This document shows, piece after piece, positions 33,788 to 43,367 of a stretch of 64,000 bases of DNA. The notes beneath the pieces were generated by a model. The model saw only the letters and a program-made list of their open reading frames with translations. It was not told the DNA's origin and made no database searches. Position numbers and translations under genes: made by a program. Position 1 is the first letter of the stretch; every line of letters begins with the position of its first letter. The stretch comes from Thalassomonas sp. RHCl1 (GTDB lineage: Bacteria; Pseudomonadota; Gammaproteobacteria; Enterobacterales; Alteromonadaceae), in NCBI RefSeq assembly GCF_947387555.1, contig NZ_CANDNZ010000003.1, positions 186,001-250,000 of the forward strand. The letters run 5' to 3'.

Positions 33788-34090
33788 ATGGATATTATTC
33801 CCAACCTGGATGAAACCGGCTCGCAAGTAATGCTTAACGGGCAATTGGACAACAGTCAGTGCGATGCCCTTAAATACAACATTGAACGCCTTGCCGATAA
33901 CGGCGTAGAGGTAATCGAACTTAATTGTTCCCGGTTGAGATCTATGACCGGGGCAGGTGCCGGGCAAATTAATGCCCTGCTCACTCGATATAGCCAATTG
34001 CGGCTAACCCAGGTGCCCGAGCCGGTCGCCGCATTATTACACTTGTGTGGAATAACTCCGTCATCGCCCCGGATAAGCCGGCAACTTTAG
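33788..34090 (+). CDS. STAS-domain (anti-anti-sigma/MlaB-like) protein
   Basis: 100 residues from ATG at 33788. The STAS fold is indicated by QVMLNGQLDNSQCDALKYN, then VEVIELNCSRLRSMTGAGAG. The switch motif reads MTGAG, placing Thr54 where SpoIIAA-type proteins have a phosphorylatable Ser. Partner-switching STAS proteins regulate some T3SS (Bordetella BtrV). It lies 99 bases before sctV on the same strand. No kinase partner is in the window. The ribosome site is weak; TTG at 33758 is an alternative. Confidence 0.65.
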   Translation: MDIIPNLDETGSQVMLNGQLDNSQCDALKYNIERLADNGVEVIELNCSRLRSMTGAGAGQINALLTRYSQLRLTQVPEPVAALLHLCGITPSSPRISRQL

Positions 34091-34189
34091 CCGGTTTTAC
34101 CGCTAATACCGGCGCTTGTTGGCATTAAGCCATGCAGCGCAACCGGATCACTAATAAGTTAATAAACAACTCACGGAGCATTAGCGCCC

Positions 34190-36268
34190 ATGAACCACTC
34201 ACCCTTATCACGTTTTTTCACCCTGATAAGCCAACGTAACGATGTCTTGTTAGCGGTGTTTTTAGTCTCGGTCATCTTTATGATGATCATGCCCTTACCC
34301 ACCTGGCTGGTGGATGTACTTATTGCCACCAATATGAGTATTGCCGTCACCCTGTTGATGTTGGCGGTCTATATACAAAGCCCGTTAGAGCTGTCGGTAT
34401 TCCCGGGCATTTTATTGGCCACCACCTTATTCCGTCTGGCACTGTCGATCACCACAACCCGCTTGATTCTGCTTGAAGCGGATGCCGGGAAAATCGTTGA
34501 GGCTTTCGGTAATTTTGTCGTCGGCGGCAACCTGGTGGTTGGCGGGGTGATCTTTTTGATCCTCACCGTAGTGCAGTTTTTAGTTATTACCAAGGGCTCC
34601 GAACGGGTAGCCGAGGTCAGTGCCCGTTTCTCTCTCGATTCTATGCCGGGCAAGCAAATGAGTATCGACGGTGATATGCGCGCCGGTGTGATTGACCAAG
34701 AAGAAGCAACCCAACTACGTTCCATGGTTCAGCGGGAAAGCCAGCTGTACGGTTCTATGGACGGGGCGATGAAGTTTGTTAAAGGCGATGCCATTGCCGG
34801 TTTGGTCATTACCGCGGTTAATATTATCGGCGGCATCGCTATCGGTATGGGGCAACTGGGCCTGAGCGGCGGCGAAGCCCTGCACATTTATTCTATTTTA
34901 ACTATCGGTGATGGCCTGGTAGCGCAAATTCCTTCGTTATTCATCTCCATTACCGCCGGTTTTATTGTTACCCGGGTGAAGTCCGAAGATAAACTTAACT
35001 TAGGTAACGATATGGGCCAGCAGTTAACCGGCCACCCCAAAGCGTTAATGATCGGCGGTATTTTACTGGCGGGCTTTGCCTTTATTCCCGGGTTCCCTAC
35101 CCTGGCGTTTTTAGCCATTGCCGGCATCATAGGTGGTTCGGGTTTCTACCTGACCAAGCGAAACCAGAACGGCGAAGGCGCGGGCTCGGCAGCGGGCGGT
35201 AAAAGCGATGATATCCCCGAGATGACGGTAGAAACAGATACCAATGATCTGCAGTCGATCACAGCTCCTTTGATTTTAGATATCGATGCCTCCTGTAAGG
35301 ACTATCTGGCGGTTGCCCAGCTGAACGAGCAACTTAAGCGGGTACGTCATGCCCTTTATATGGATCTTGGCGTGCCTTTCCCCGGTATACACCTGCGTTA
35401 TAATGCCGGGCTGAAAGAGCGCCAGTATCAGATTTTACTGCAGGAAATTCCGGTAGCCGAAGGCATCTTGCCGGTAGATCACCTGATTGTGCGTGAAGCA
35501 GAAGATGATCTCGACATTTTGGCTATTCCCCATGAAAGTCCTGAGGAATGCACTATTCCCGGTAAAGTGATTTGGGTAGAAAAAGAGTATCAAGATCGCC
35601 TGGAAGAGGCCGGGATACATGCTATGGATACCGCAGAATCTGTCTGCTTCCACTTGTCTTATGTGCTTAAACGTTACGCCGGAGATTTTATCGGCATTCA
35701 GGAAACCAGGCAGATCATTGAAAACATGGAAAAAGAATTCGGTGAGTTGGTGAAAGAGGTGCAACGTTTGCTGCCGCTGCAAAAGATCACCGATATTTTC
35801 CAGCGCCTGGTCACCGAAGATATTTCTATCCGCAGTTTACGCTGTATTTTTGAATCCCTGGTGGAATGGGCCCAGAAAGAAAAAGATACCATCTTATTAA
35901 CCGAGTATGTGCGCGGGGCACTGAATCGCCAGATCAGTTACAAATACAGTAATGACACCAACATACTGTCGGCGTACCTGCTGACCCAGGATCTGGAAGA
36001 AACGGTACGGGCAGGCATACGGCAAACGTCCTCGGGCGCTTATCTTGCCCTGGAGCCTGCTGAATCAAAAGAGATCATCGATCAGATCCAAAAAAATGTC
36101 GGCGACATTACTTCCGTGGTACACAAACCTGTACTGGTGGTGTCGCTTGATATCAGGCGCTACATTCGCAAATTGGTTGAACGGGATTTCTATGATCTGG
36201 CGGTACTCTCTTTCCAGGAGCTTACCCAGGATATTAATGTACAGCCGCTGGCACGGGTTGGTGAGTAA
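34190..36268 (+). CDS. sctV: T3SS export gate protein SctV (YscV/LcrD-like)
   Basis: 692 residues, usual family length. Residues 1-330 hold about eight membrane helices. The FHIPEP-type loop shows RVAEVSARFSLDSMPGKQMS and DGDMRAGVI. The large cytoplasmic domain (about 360-692) includes GIHLRYN and LVERDFYDLAVLSFQEL. SctV forms the nonameric export gate that receives substrates and the SctW/SctX-SctY complexes. ATG at 34190, CGGAG about 10 bases upstream. Confidence 0.95.
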   Translation: MNHSPLSRFFTLISQRNDVLLAVFLVSVIFMMIMPLPTWLVDVLIATNMSIAVTLLMLAVYIQSPLELSVFPGILLATTLFRLALSITTTRLILLEADAGKIVEAFGNFVVGGNLVVGGVIFLILTVVQFLVITKGSERVAEVSARFSLDSMPGKQMSIDGDMRAGVIDQEEATQLRSMVQRESQLYGSMDGAMKFVKGDAIAGLVITAVNIIGGIAIGMGQLGLSGGEALHIYSILTIGDGLVAQIPSLFISITAGFIVTRVKSEDKLNLGNDMGQQLTGHPKALMIGGILLAGFAFIPGFPTLAFLAIAGIIGGSGFYLTKRNQNGEGAGSAAGGKSDDIPEMTVETDTNDLQSITAPLILDIDASCKDYLAVAQLNEQLKRVRHALYMDLGVPFPGIHLRYNAGLKERQYQILLQEIPVAEGILPVDHLIVREAEDDLDILAIPHESPEECTIPGKVIWVEKEYQDRLEEAGIHAMDTAESVCFHLSYVLKRYAGDFIGIQETRQIIENMEKEFGELVKEVQRLLPLQKITDIFQRLVTEDISIRSLRCIFESLVEWAQKEKDTILLTEYVRGALNRQISYKYSNDTNILSAYLLTQDLEETVRAGIRQTSSGAYLALEPAESKEIIDQIQKNVGDITSVVHKPVLVVSLDIRRYIRKLVERDFYDLAVLSFQELTQDINVQPLARVGE

Positions 36269-36343
36269 TTCTTACTTGCTGAGGGCTTAATCACGAGCGT
36301 TTAAGCAAGAACCCAAAAAGAAGCTCTCCTTGTTACTGCATTC

Positions 36344-36365
36344 ACCGCTGCTTTCGGGCAGCGGT
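36344..36365 (+). terminator. Hairpin after sctV
   Basis: ACCGCTGC and GCAGCGGT pair with a 6-base loop, 76 bases past the sctV stop. No T-run follows, so it is a weak candidate. Confidence 0.4.
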
Positions 36366-36501
36366 CTCATCTTCACTTAGTCGTCCCTCTGGCTAGTTTC
36401 TATCATTAAAAGTAAATGAAGTTATTCGAATAAATTACTATGCAATAGGATAAGTTGTTATTATCACAGACTGAATCAGTCTTTAAGCTATTTTATTTCC
36501 T

Positions 36502-37512
36502 ATGCAGCAAACATCCAGCGACAGCCAGGCGGCAAATATTATTCAGCAGGCAATAGCAAGTACCGACAGCAATTGCCGTGCTCGCTGGCCAATATTAAAA
36601 TATCAGGATGCTATCGGGCTGATGATGCTAACCATAGCACTTACCGGTATGATAATTTCCGGCTTAGGTTATATTTTATGGGGCTTACCCGCCTGGCTGG
36701 CCATTGTCTGCAGCGCTTTTTTTGCCGGCCTGTCGCATGAAATTGAACATGACTTGATCCACAGATTATATTTTCGCAAGCATGCCGTTATTTATCATTT
36801 GATGATGTCACTGGTTTGGTTAATGCGCCCCAATACCGTTAATCCCTGGTATCGCCGGGAAATGCACCTTAATCACCACAAAACATCGGGTACAGAAAAC
36901 GATCTCGAGGAGCGCATTTTAGGCAATGGCATGAAGTTTGGCTTTTTCCGATTGCTTATCTCTCTAGATACCTTTATTTCGATTAGTCTGAGGGCGAAAG
37001 AATTAGGGAAGTTAAAGCAATTTAGCTACTTTAACTTTGTATTAAAAGGGGCGCCCCTCGCCCATATTTATCTGTTAGCTTTATACAGTTTTCTAATCTT
37101 TCATGGCTATCATGTTATTGCCACCGCCACAGGCTTACCGGTTAATTACCCGCACTGGTTGCTAACCTCGGTAGAATTGCTAGATGTAGTTGCGGTTGTC
37201 TGGTTATTGCCCAATGCCTTGCGGGCAATCTGTCTGCACGGGATCAGTGCTGCCTTACATTATTACGGCGATGTTGATCACTTAAATAAGCAATGCCAGG
37301 TGCTAAATCACTGGGCCTTGTTCCCAATGCAGCTATTTTGCTGCAACTTCGGCAGCACCCATATTATCCATCATTTCTATGTCCGCCAGCCGTTTTATAT
37401 AAGACAGTTAATAGCAAAAAGGATACACCCGGTAATGCGTGAACAGGGGATCCGCTTTAATGATTTTCATAGCCTCCTTCGTGCTAATTTATTCGCCATC
37501 AAAAAGCAGTAA
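36502..37512 (+). CDS. Membrane fatty acid desaturase family protein
   Basis: 336 residues with four or more membrane helices. The three histidine boxes of integral-membrane di-iron desaturases are present: HEIEHD (79-84), HLNHHK (122-127) and HIIHH in THIIHHFYV near 290. Such enzymes insert double bonds or hydroxyls into acyl chains or other lipids. I see no ribosome site at the ATG, so the start is uncertain. It stands alone after the T3SS block. Confidence 0.85.
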   Translation: MQQTSSDSQAANIIQQAIASTDSNCRARWPILKYQDAIGLMMLTIALTGMIISGLGYILWGLPAWLAIVCSAFFAGLSHEIEHDLIHRLYFRKHAVIYHLMMSLVWLMRPNTVNPWYRREMHLNHHKTSGTENDLEERILGNGMKFGFFRLLISLDTFISISLRAKELGKLKQFSYFNFVLKGAPLAHIYLLALYSFLIFHGYHVIATATGLPVNYPHWLLTSVELLDVVAVVWLLPNALRAICLHGISAALHYYGDVDHLNKQCQVLNHWALFPMQLFCCNFGSTHIIHHFYVRQPFYIRQLIAKRIHPVMREQGIRFNDFHSLLRANLFAIKKQ

Positions 37513-37559
37513 GAGAAAGCGCTTAGCCGGGAATGAAAACTTGTTAATCAATAATCTTG

Positions 37560-37588
37560 CCTGTTATTAGCCAAGAGCTAATAACAGG
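37560..37588 (+). terminator. Strong hairpin downstream of the desaturase
   Basis: CCTGTTATTAGC, loop CAAGA, GCTAATAACAGG: a perfect 12-bp stem 48 bases past the stop. It lacks a T-run but stem and position support a terminator. Confidence 0.6.
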
Positions 37589-37749
37589 GAGCATAGCTAA
37601 AAAACAGCATCTGTCTCTAAAGCTGCGATCATTTTTACTTGTAATTAGGCTGCAACATGGGATGATCGCCGCTTCGTATCATCCGTTACCAAATAGGCTT
37701 AATCGTTGCTGATTGAGTTTCAAGATAGAGGAATACCGTTATTTCCAGG

Positions 37750-38307
37750 TTGTATTTTTTATTTTCATTTTGTTTTTTAGTCGGTTGTCAATCAACACCA
37801 GAGAACAAGGACATACCACAGGACCTTTCAGGGATTGAGTTGGCTAATCCCAAAATCAGCAAAAGTGATATTGCTTTTACCGGTTTAGAGCAGAAAGTGC
37901 TTATTCAAGATCAAGAAACAGCGCTTGCCGCCGACAGTGATGATTTTCAGGTACCGAATCAGAAAACGTCAGTTGCCAGTGATGATAATTTACAGCAGAC
38001 CTCTTCACGCTTAATCAACAAGCAAGTTTGCCGGGAAGATGTAAATGTCAAATATCGTGTCAGCCACTCAAACGGCACAAAAGGAAGCTATGCGGCAAAA
38101 GTACAGGCACAGGGCATTGCTTTAGCTTTATCGCCTGAAGGCGAAAGCGTAAAAGTCAAAATAACAGGCTGGTATTCTGAAAATGCTAATCTACGGCAAT
38201 GGCAACCCTACCTGACTGAAGTGCCTATGGCTGAGACCATTTCTTTAAAAACCAATGCTGAAGTTTGGGATGAGACAAAGCATTGGCATCTGTGCTCATT
38301 ACATTGA
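37750..38307 (+). CDS. Hypothetical lipoprotein
   Basis: About 185 residues. A hydrophobic stretch (FLFSFCFLVGC) with lipobox LVGC marks a lipoprotein. The mature part is Gln/Ser/Asp-rich, then a C-terminal domain of about 90 residues with VCREDVNVKYRVSHSNG and two Cys. No ATG or GTG is available: TTG at 37750 is the nearest standard-like codon, but GAGG at 37728-37731 would better suit ATT at 37741. I do not recognise the family. Confidence 0.55.
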   Translation: MYFLFSFCFLVGCQSTPENKDIPQDLSGIELANPKISKSDIAFTGLEQKVLIQDQETALAADSDDFQVPNQKTSVASDDNLQQTSSRLINKQVCREDVNVKYRVSHSNGTKGSYAAKVQAQGIALALSPEGESVKVKITGWYSENANLRQWQPYLTEVPMAETISLKTNAEVWDETKHWHLCSLH

Positions 38308-38729
38308 ATATGACAGGAGCTGAGGAGTTTTTATTAAGCTAAATGGATAAGAAGATTCCTCGGAAATAACATAGTTAATTGACTTTATTGGTAAAAACAT
38401 TATATACCTGCAATATATTTTGACTGGTGGAGATAACCTTTGCTGACGAGAACCTCGTTGTGAGCATGACAAAATCATCCCAAGGATTGCCATGGAAAAA
38501 TATTAGCTCATGAGTAAAGCCATCTTTGATATAAAACAGGATAATGCATAATCTCTTTAGATGTCTGGTTAAAATAATGTTAACGGTCTTGAGGTCGTGA
38601 TACGACTTACTGCCTCTTGTTACTGTTATAACTTTTATTAAGTTTGTTGTTCTCAAATCTTGTCGAGCACTCAAGTGCCTGATAACAACAAGAGTTTGCC
38701 AAAATATATCAATTAAATTAAGGACGAAT
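38308..38729. other. Intergenic region
   Basis: 422 AT-rich bases. No gene with a plausible ribosome site is visible on either strand. No clear terminator or repeat is seen. Confidence 0.3.
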
Positions 38730-38831
38730 ATGTTTAATAAAAAGGTTACTTCTCTGGCATTACCGTGTGTTTTGAGTGTCAGCGCAATTTCATCTCATGC
38801 AGCACAGTTAACAACCATCTGGCCAGCCTAA
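38730..38831 (+). pseudogene. Truncated secreted protein: signal peptide plus nine residues
   Basis: ATG at 38730 follows AAGGACGAAT. The 33-residue product begins MFNKKVTSLALPCVLSVSAI and continues through SSHA, a textbook signal peptide, then AQLTTIWPA and a stop. The stop is 24 bases from the end of the opposing GMC oxidoreductase gene. The rest of the secreted protein is missing, so this is probably the 5' remnant left by a deletion. Confidence 0.55.
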
Positions 38832-38854
38832 GAGATAATCTTTTATCATTTTGG

Positions 38855-40468
38855 TTAAGCATAATCAGCCAAAATCATATCCGCAGCCTTGGCAGCAATC
38901 ATGATAGTGGGAGCATTGGTATTGCCGCTAATCAAGGTTGGCATTACCGAGGCATCAATCACACGTAATTGCTCCAGGCCATGTACTTTAAGGGTTTGAT
39001 CGACCACGGCCAGGTCGTCATTGCCCATCTTACAGGTGCCTACCGGGTGGTAAATGGTATTGCATTTTTCCTTTAAAAATTCCAATATCGCTTCATCATC
39101 TTGACAGGCTTGACCGGGCAGGATCTCATCACCATTTTTTTCTGCCAGCGGCTCCCGGGCTAAAATTTCCCGGGCGAGTTTTAGCCCCTTGATCATGATT
39201 TGCTGATCGTCTGTTTCATCCAGCATGTTCAGTTGAATTTTCGGATCTGCGTTGATATCAGCGCTGTAAAGCGTGACACAGCCCCGGCTTTTTGGACGTA
39301 GCAAACAGACATGCAAGGAGACGGCGTAGTTAGTTAACATCTTGAAATTCCTGCCGTGATCATCCATAGCGGCGGGAATAAAATGTAATTGTAAGTCCGG
39401 TCGCGATAAATCCGGCTCTGACTTAATAAAACCACCGGCTTCGGCGACCGGGGATGTGAGTACGCCGCGCTTGCCGCCGATAAATTTCATTGCATCTTTT
39501 ACTGCCCACCAGGCGGCTTTGGGTCTTAATGCCAGCAAGTCGTTGCGCTTGTGCTTGTTTACCACCATGACATCCACATGATCCTGCAAATTTTGCCCCA
39601 CTCCCGGTAGTTCATGTTCCAGGGAAATACCATGTTTGATGAGTTCTTCTTTTGGCCCTATGCCCGAGAGCATCAACAGTTGCGGTGAGTTAAAAGCCCC
39701 GGCGCTTAACAGTACTTCTTTGCTGGCATGAAGCTGTTTTAGGCTGTTATTTTCCTTGCCTTTTTCCCGGTAAAAAACACCCGTTACCCGCTTATTGTCG
39801 ATAATGAGTTTAGTGACCGAAACATCGGTTAATACCGTGAGGTTTGACCGGCTCAGATTTGGCGTTAAAAAGCCTTTGGCGGCACTAAAACGCTGACCGT
39901 CTTTTTGGGTCAACTGGTAATACCCTACCCCTTCCTGATCTGCACCGTTAAAATCATCGTTGGCTTTAAAGCCGGCACTTTGCGCCGACTGAATAAAGTC
40001 GTCAAAAACCGGTAACTTAGAGCGGGAATCGGCAACATTTAACTGGCCGTCTGTACCATGAAATTCGCTTGCGCCGCGCTCCTGAAATTGAGTGCTTTTA
40101 AAGTAGGGTAATACCTGATCGAAACTCCAAAGATCATTACCTAATTCAGCCCAGTGATCATAATCTTCTTTTTGTCCCCGCACGTATAACATGGCATTGA
40201 TAGAGCTGCTGCCGCCGAGAGTTTTTCCCCTGGGGTTGAATATTTGCCTTTGGTTCTGGCTGGGTTCGGTATGGGAGTTATATTGCCAGTTGAGGGTTTT
40301 GCTGCGCATTAAATTGATCACGCCAAGGGGCACATGGATATTATTCGAACTGTCCTTCGGACCGGCTTCCAGCAGGCAAACCTGGTATTTACCGCAGGCC
40401 GATAAGCGTTCGGCCAGGACACAACCGGCGGATCCGCCGCCAATAATAATAAAATCGAATGTCGTCAT
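38855..40468 (-). CDS. GMC-family FAD oxidoreductase (choline dehydrogenase-like)
   Basis: 537 residues from ATG at 40468, which follows GGGAGAGG. The N-terminal Rossmann motif is FIIIGGGSAGCVLAERLS. The GMC signature NPRGKTLGGSSSINAMLYVR is intact. The C-terminal catalytic box YHPVGTCKMG has the active-site His. These enzymes oxidise alcohols with FAD. The substrate is unknown. AraC gene lies just upstream on the same strand. Confidence 0.9.
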   Translation of the reverse strand: MTTFDFIIIGGGSAGCVLAERLSACGKYQVCLLEAGPKDSSNNIHVPLGVINLMRSKTLNWQYNSHTEPSQNQRQIFNPRGKTLGGSSSINAMLYVRGQKEDYDHWAELGNDLWSFDQVLPYFKSTQFQERGASEFHGTDGQLNVADSRSKLPVFDDFIQSAQSAGFKANDDFNGADQEGVGYYQLTQKDGQRFSAAKGFLTPNLSRSNLTVLTDVSVTKLIIDNKRVTGVFYREKGKENNSLKQLHASKEVLLSAGAFNSPQLLMLSGIGPKEELIKHGISLEHELPGVGQNLQDHVDVMVVNKHKRNDLLALRPKAAWWAVKDAMKFIGGKRGVLTSPVAEAGGFIKSEPDLSRPDLQLHFIPAAMDDHGRNFKMLTNYAVSLHVCLLRPKSRGCVTLYSADINADPKIQLNMLDETDDQQIMIKGLKLAREILAREPLAEKNGDEILPGQACQDDEAILEFLKEKCNTIYHPVGTCKMGNDDLAVVDQTLKVHGLEQLRVIDASVMPTLISGNTNAPTIMIAAKAADMILADYA

Positions 40469-40588
40469 AATCACCTCTCCCCTCGGGCATGTCGGACCAC
40501 TCTAGATTATTATTTTTCTATGTCAAATATTAATTTTTTACAGCATGTTTTCAGCTAAGTTACAAATTTGACAAGGTTGAAGCTAGAT

Positions 40589-41608
40589 TTATTCCTTTAT
40601 TTTCCTATAGTTACCTGGAGTTGAACCGGTCAGTTTTTGAAACCAGCGATAAAAGGATCTTGGTTCTGAAAAACCAAGCTCGCTGCTTATCTGGTCGAGG
40701 TTTAGCTCGGGATCGGCTAAAAACTCTTTGGCCAGGCGCAAACGGGTCTTATCGAGCAAGAGCTGAAAGCTGGTATTTTCTTTTGCCAGTCTTCTTTGCA
40801 GGGTTTTGCCGGACATCTCCAGCTGGGCGGCGATATCCTGTTGATGATAATTTCCCGTACTCAGGGATTTTTCAATGGCTGAGACTACCTGAACCAGTAA
40901 GGTATCCGGGGAAGTTAAATCGGTGATCAGCTTGTTGGCATGGGATTCCAGGGTCGAGAGCAGTTGTTGATCCCCTTTGTTTAACGGGTGAGACAGCAAT
41001 TCCGGTTCGAATAAAATGGCATCTTCATCCTGGTTATAGACCACAGGACAACCGAAAATATGCTGATATTCTGTCTGTTGGGCTAGAGCCGGGGTATTGC
41101 GGCTTAACAGCACTTTTACCGGGTCGCCCTTATGATCCACCAGATAGCGGGCAAAGGTGATCCAGGAGGCCAGGCAGTTATCTATCATGTGCCGTCTGAC
41201 CGCTAAATCGGGAAACTGGCAGCGCCAGCTGAGTTTGACATAAGGACCTGTCTGGCCAAAACCTGTGGTGCCCATATCCCCCACCAGTTTTTCAAAGGGG
41301 GCGATTTTGGTGATCGCCTGTCCCAGGGTGTCGCAATTCATGGAAATATAGCCCAACACGCTGTAAGAGCCAGGCTGGACAAATTTGGCCGTGTGTAAAC
41401 CAAACAGTTCATCATCAGACTCGTCAATCAGCAAAGCGATCAGGGTTTGAAACGCCAGTCCCGTAATGTGCCGGCTGTTGTCTTTGATTAACTCGCTGGG
41501 AATACCGGCCCGTTCAAGCACACTGTCGATATCAATGCCTTGCTCCTTGGCTAATGCCAGGTACTGGTTTACGGCAGGAACCGAGGCTTTTCCTAAATTT
41601 TTATCCAT
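40589..41608 (-). CDS. AraC-family transcriptional regulator
   Basis: 339 residues from ATG at 41608; a TTG at 41665 is less likely since the family is about 340 residues long. The N-terminal half is the Arabinose_bd-type domain of OruR/ArgR-like regulators. The C-terminal double HTH is clear (DIAAQLEMSGKTLQRRLAKE, LDQISSELGFSEPRSFYRWF). It is divergent from the AGPS-GlpD-FGGY operon with 163 bases between, and is upstream of the GMC gene on its own strand. It probably regulates one or both. Confidence 0.88.
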   Translation of the reverse strand: MDKNLGKASVPAVNQYLALAKEQGIDIDSVLERAGIPSELIKDNSRHITGLAFQTLIALLIDESDDELFGLHTAKFVQPGSYSVLGYISMNCDTLGQAITKIAPFEKLVGDMGTTGFGQTGPYVKLSWRCQFPDLAVRRHMIDNCLASWITFARYLVDHKGDPVKVLLSRNTPALAQQTEYQHIFGCPVVYNQDEDAILFEPELLSHPLNKGDQQLLSTLESHANKLITDLTSPDTLLVQVVSAIEKSLSTGNYHQQDIAAQLEMSGKTLQRRLAKENTSFQLLLDKTRLRLAKEFLADPELNLDQISSELGFSEPRSFYRWFQKLTGSTPGNYRKIKE

Positions 41609-41771
41609 TGCCCTAGTCTTACTTGGTTGTATTTTTGTTGTGCCTGATTCATTTTCTTGGCTCAAAAATGCTGTCCCGAAATGTCACCTTGGGTGTCTTT
41701 TTAGGACATTATTTCCATCAAACAAGTGTTTTATCATAAGCCGTAATCAATTAAAAGTTAGGTGTACGGGT

Positions 41772-43367
41772 ATGAGACGTTGGAATGGCTGGGGTGATGA
41801 AAGTACCAGCATGGAGTTACCTCAGTCTGCGGGGCAGTTTTTACAAAGCTTAATAGACAAGGCCGACTGCCTGGCAGATGCAAGCCTGCAGCAGGTCATG
41901 GATAAAGTGCCTGCCAGCCGCCTGGCCGAGCATAAACTCATATCCCTGGATAAAGAGCAGCGTGTACGCCATGCCCGTGGACAGTCCTTACCCGACTGGC
42001 TGGCGATGCGCAGCGGTGATATTCATGCCTTTCCAGACGGTGTTTGTTTCCCAAAAAACCGCCAGGACGTCAAAGACATTTTGGCTTATGCCCGCGAAAA
42101 TGATGTTGAACTTATTCCTTACGGCGGCGGTACCAGCGTCGCCGGGCACATCAACCCGAAAATATCCACGCGGCCCGTTCTTACCGTGGATATGGGGCAT
42201 ATGAATCAGCTGTTGGATTTAGATCCCGACAGCAACATCGCCACCTTCGGCGCCGGCACCCCGGGGCCTATGGTGGAAGCCCAGCTCAGGGCCAAAGGTT
42301 ATACCTTAGGGCATTTTCCCCAGTCGTTTGAACTTTCCACTATCGGCGGTTGGGTCGCCAGCCGCTCCAGCGGCCAGCAGTCGCTGCGTTATGGCCGGAT
42401 AGAGCAGATGTTTGCCGGCGGCAATTTAGAAACCTTTGAAGGCTCCATGGATGTGCCCACTTTCCCTGCCTCTTCGGCGGGACCGGACTTAAGGGAGTTA
42501 TTACTCGGCTCCGAAGGACGCTTTGGCATATTAACGGAAATTAAGGTCAGGGTAAGCAAGTTGCCGGAGCGTGAAGAGTTCTCGGTATTTTTCTTCCCGA
42601 GCTGGCAACAGGCCGCCGGATTTTGCAAGCAGGTGGTACAAAGCCGTATTCCCCTTTCCATGCTCAGGGTCAGCAACGCTGTTGAAACCCAAACCCAGTT
42701 GAAACTTGCCGGACATGAAAACGGCATCAAGTGGCTTGAGCGTTATCTGGCGCTGCGTGGCTGTAAAGACAATAAATGCATGCTGACCCTAGGCATCACC
42801 GGTAGCAAGCTCCAGCTTAGCGCCACCAAAAAACAGTTGAAAAAACAGCTGAGTCAGTTTTGTGGGGTCTCAACCGGCAAGCTGCTGGGGAAAAAGTGGC
42901 AGCAAAACCGTTTCCGTTTCCCGTATTTAAGGGATGCCTTATGGCAGCAGGGTTATGTAGTGGACACCCTGGAAACCGCCACCGATTGGGGCAATGTTGA
43001 CGCTCTGATGATGAGAATAGAAACCGCCCTTTCCCAGGCCTTAGCCGGGCAGAATGAAAATATTCATGTTTTTACCCATTTATCCCATGTCTACGGGCAA
43101 GGTTGCAGTCTCTATACCACCTATATTTACCGCAACGGCAAGGATTATCAGCAAACCTTGCAGCGCTGGCAGCAGTTAAAGCACAGCGCCAGTGACGTTA
43201 TCGTCAATAACGGCGGCACCATCAGCCATCAGCACGGGGTCGGTAAAGATCATGCCCCTTACCTGTCGCAGGAAAAAGGCGAGCTGGGCATGAATGTGAT
43301 TGCCAAGTTATGCCGGCATTTTGACCCCCATAAACAGTTGAACCCGGGCACCTTACTCGATGACTAG
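41772..43367 (+). CDS. FAD-binding oxidase, alkyldihydroxyacetonephosphate synthase-like
   Basis: 531 residues from ATG at 41772. The PCMH-type FAD domain has FPKNRQDVKDILAYARE and PYGGGTSVAGH (117-127). The C-terminal box GGTISHQHGVGKDH (481-494) resembles the His-triad of AGPS, but the middle His is Gln. AGPS builds ether lipids from acyl-DHAP and fatty alcohol. The bacterial relatives with this HQH box are functionally undefined. The next gene overlaps by 8 bases, so this is the head of the three-gene operon. Confidence 0.8.
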   Translation: MRRWNGWGDESTSMELPQSAGQFLQSLIDKADCLADASLQQVMDKVPASRLAEHKLISLDKEQRVRHARGQSLPDWLAMRSGDIHAFPDGVCFPKNRQDVKDILAYARENDVELIPYGGGTSVAGHINPKISTRPVLTVDMGHMNQLLDLDPDSNIATFGAGTPGPMVEAQLRAKGYTLGHFPQSFELSTIGGWVASRSSGQQSLRYGRIEQMFAGGNLETFEGSMDVPTFPASSAGPDLRELLLGSEGRFGILTEIKVRVSKLPEREEFSVFFFPSWQQAAGFCKQVVQSRIPLSMLRVSNAVETQTQLKLAGHENGIKWLERYLALRGCKDNKCMLTLGITGSKLQLSATKKQLKKQLSQFCGVSTGKLLGKKWQQNRFRFPYLRDALWQQGYVVDTLETATDWGNVDALMMRIETALSQALAGQNENIHVFTHLSHVYGQGCSLYTTYIYRNGKDYQQTLQRWQQLKHSASDVIVNNGGTISHQHGVGKDHAPYLSQEKGELGMNVIAKLCRHFDPHKQLNPGTLLDD

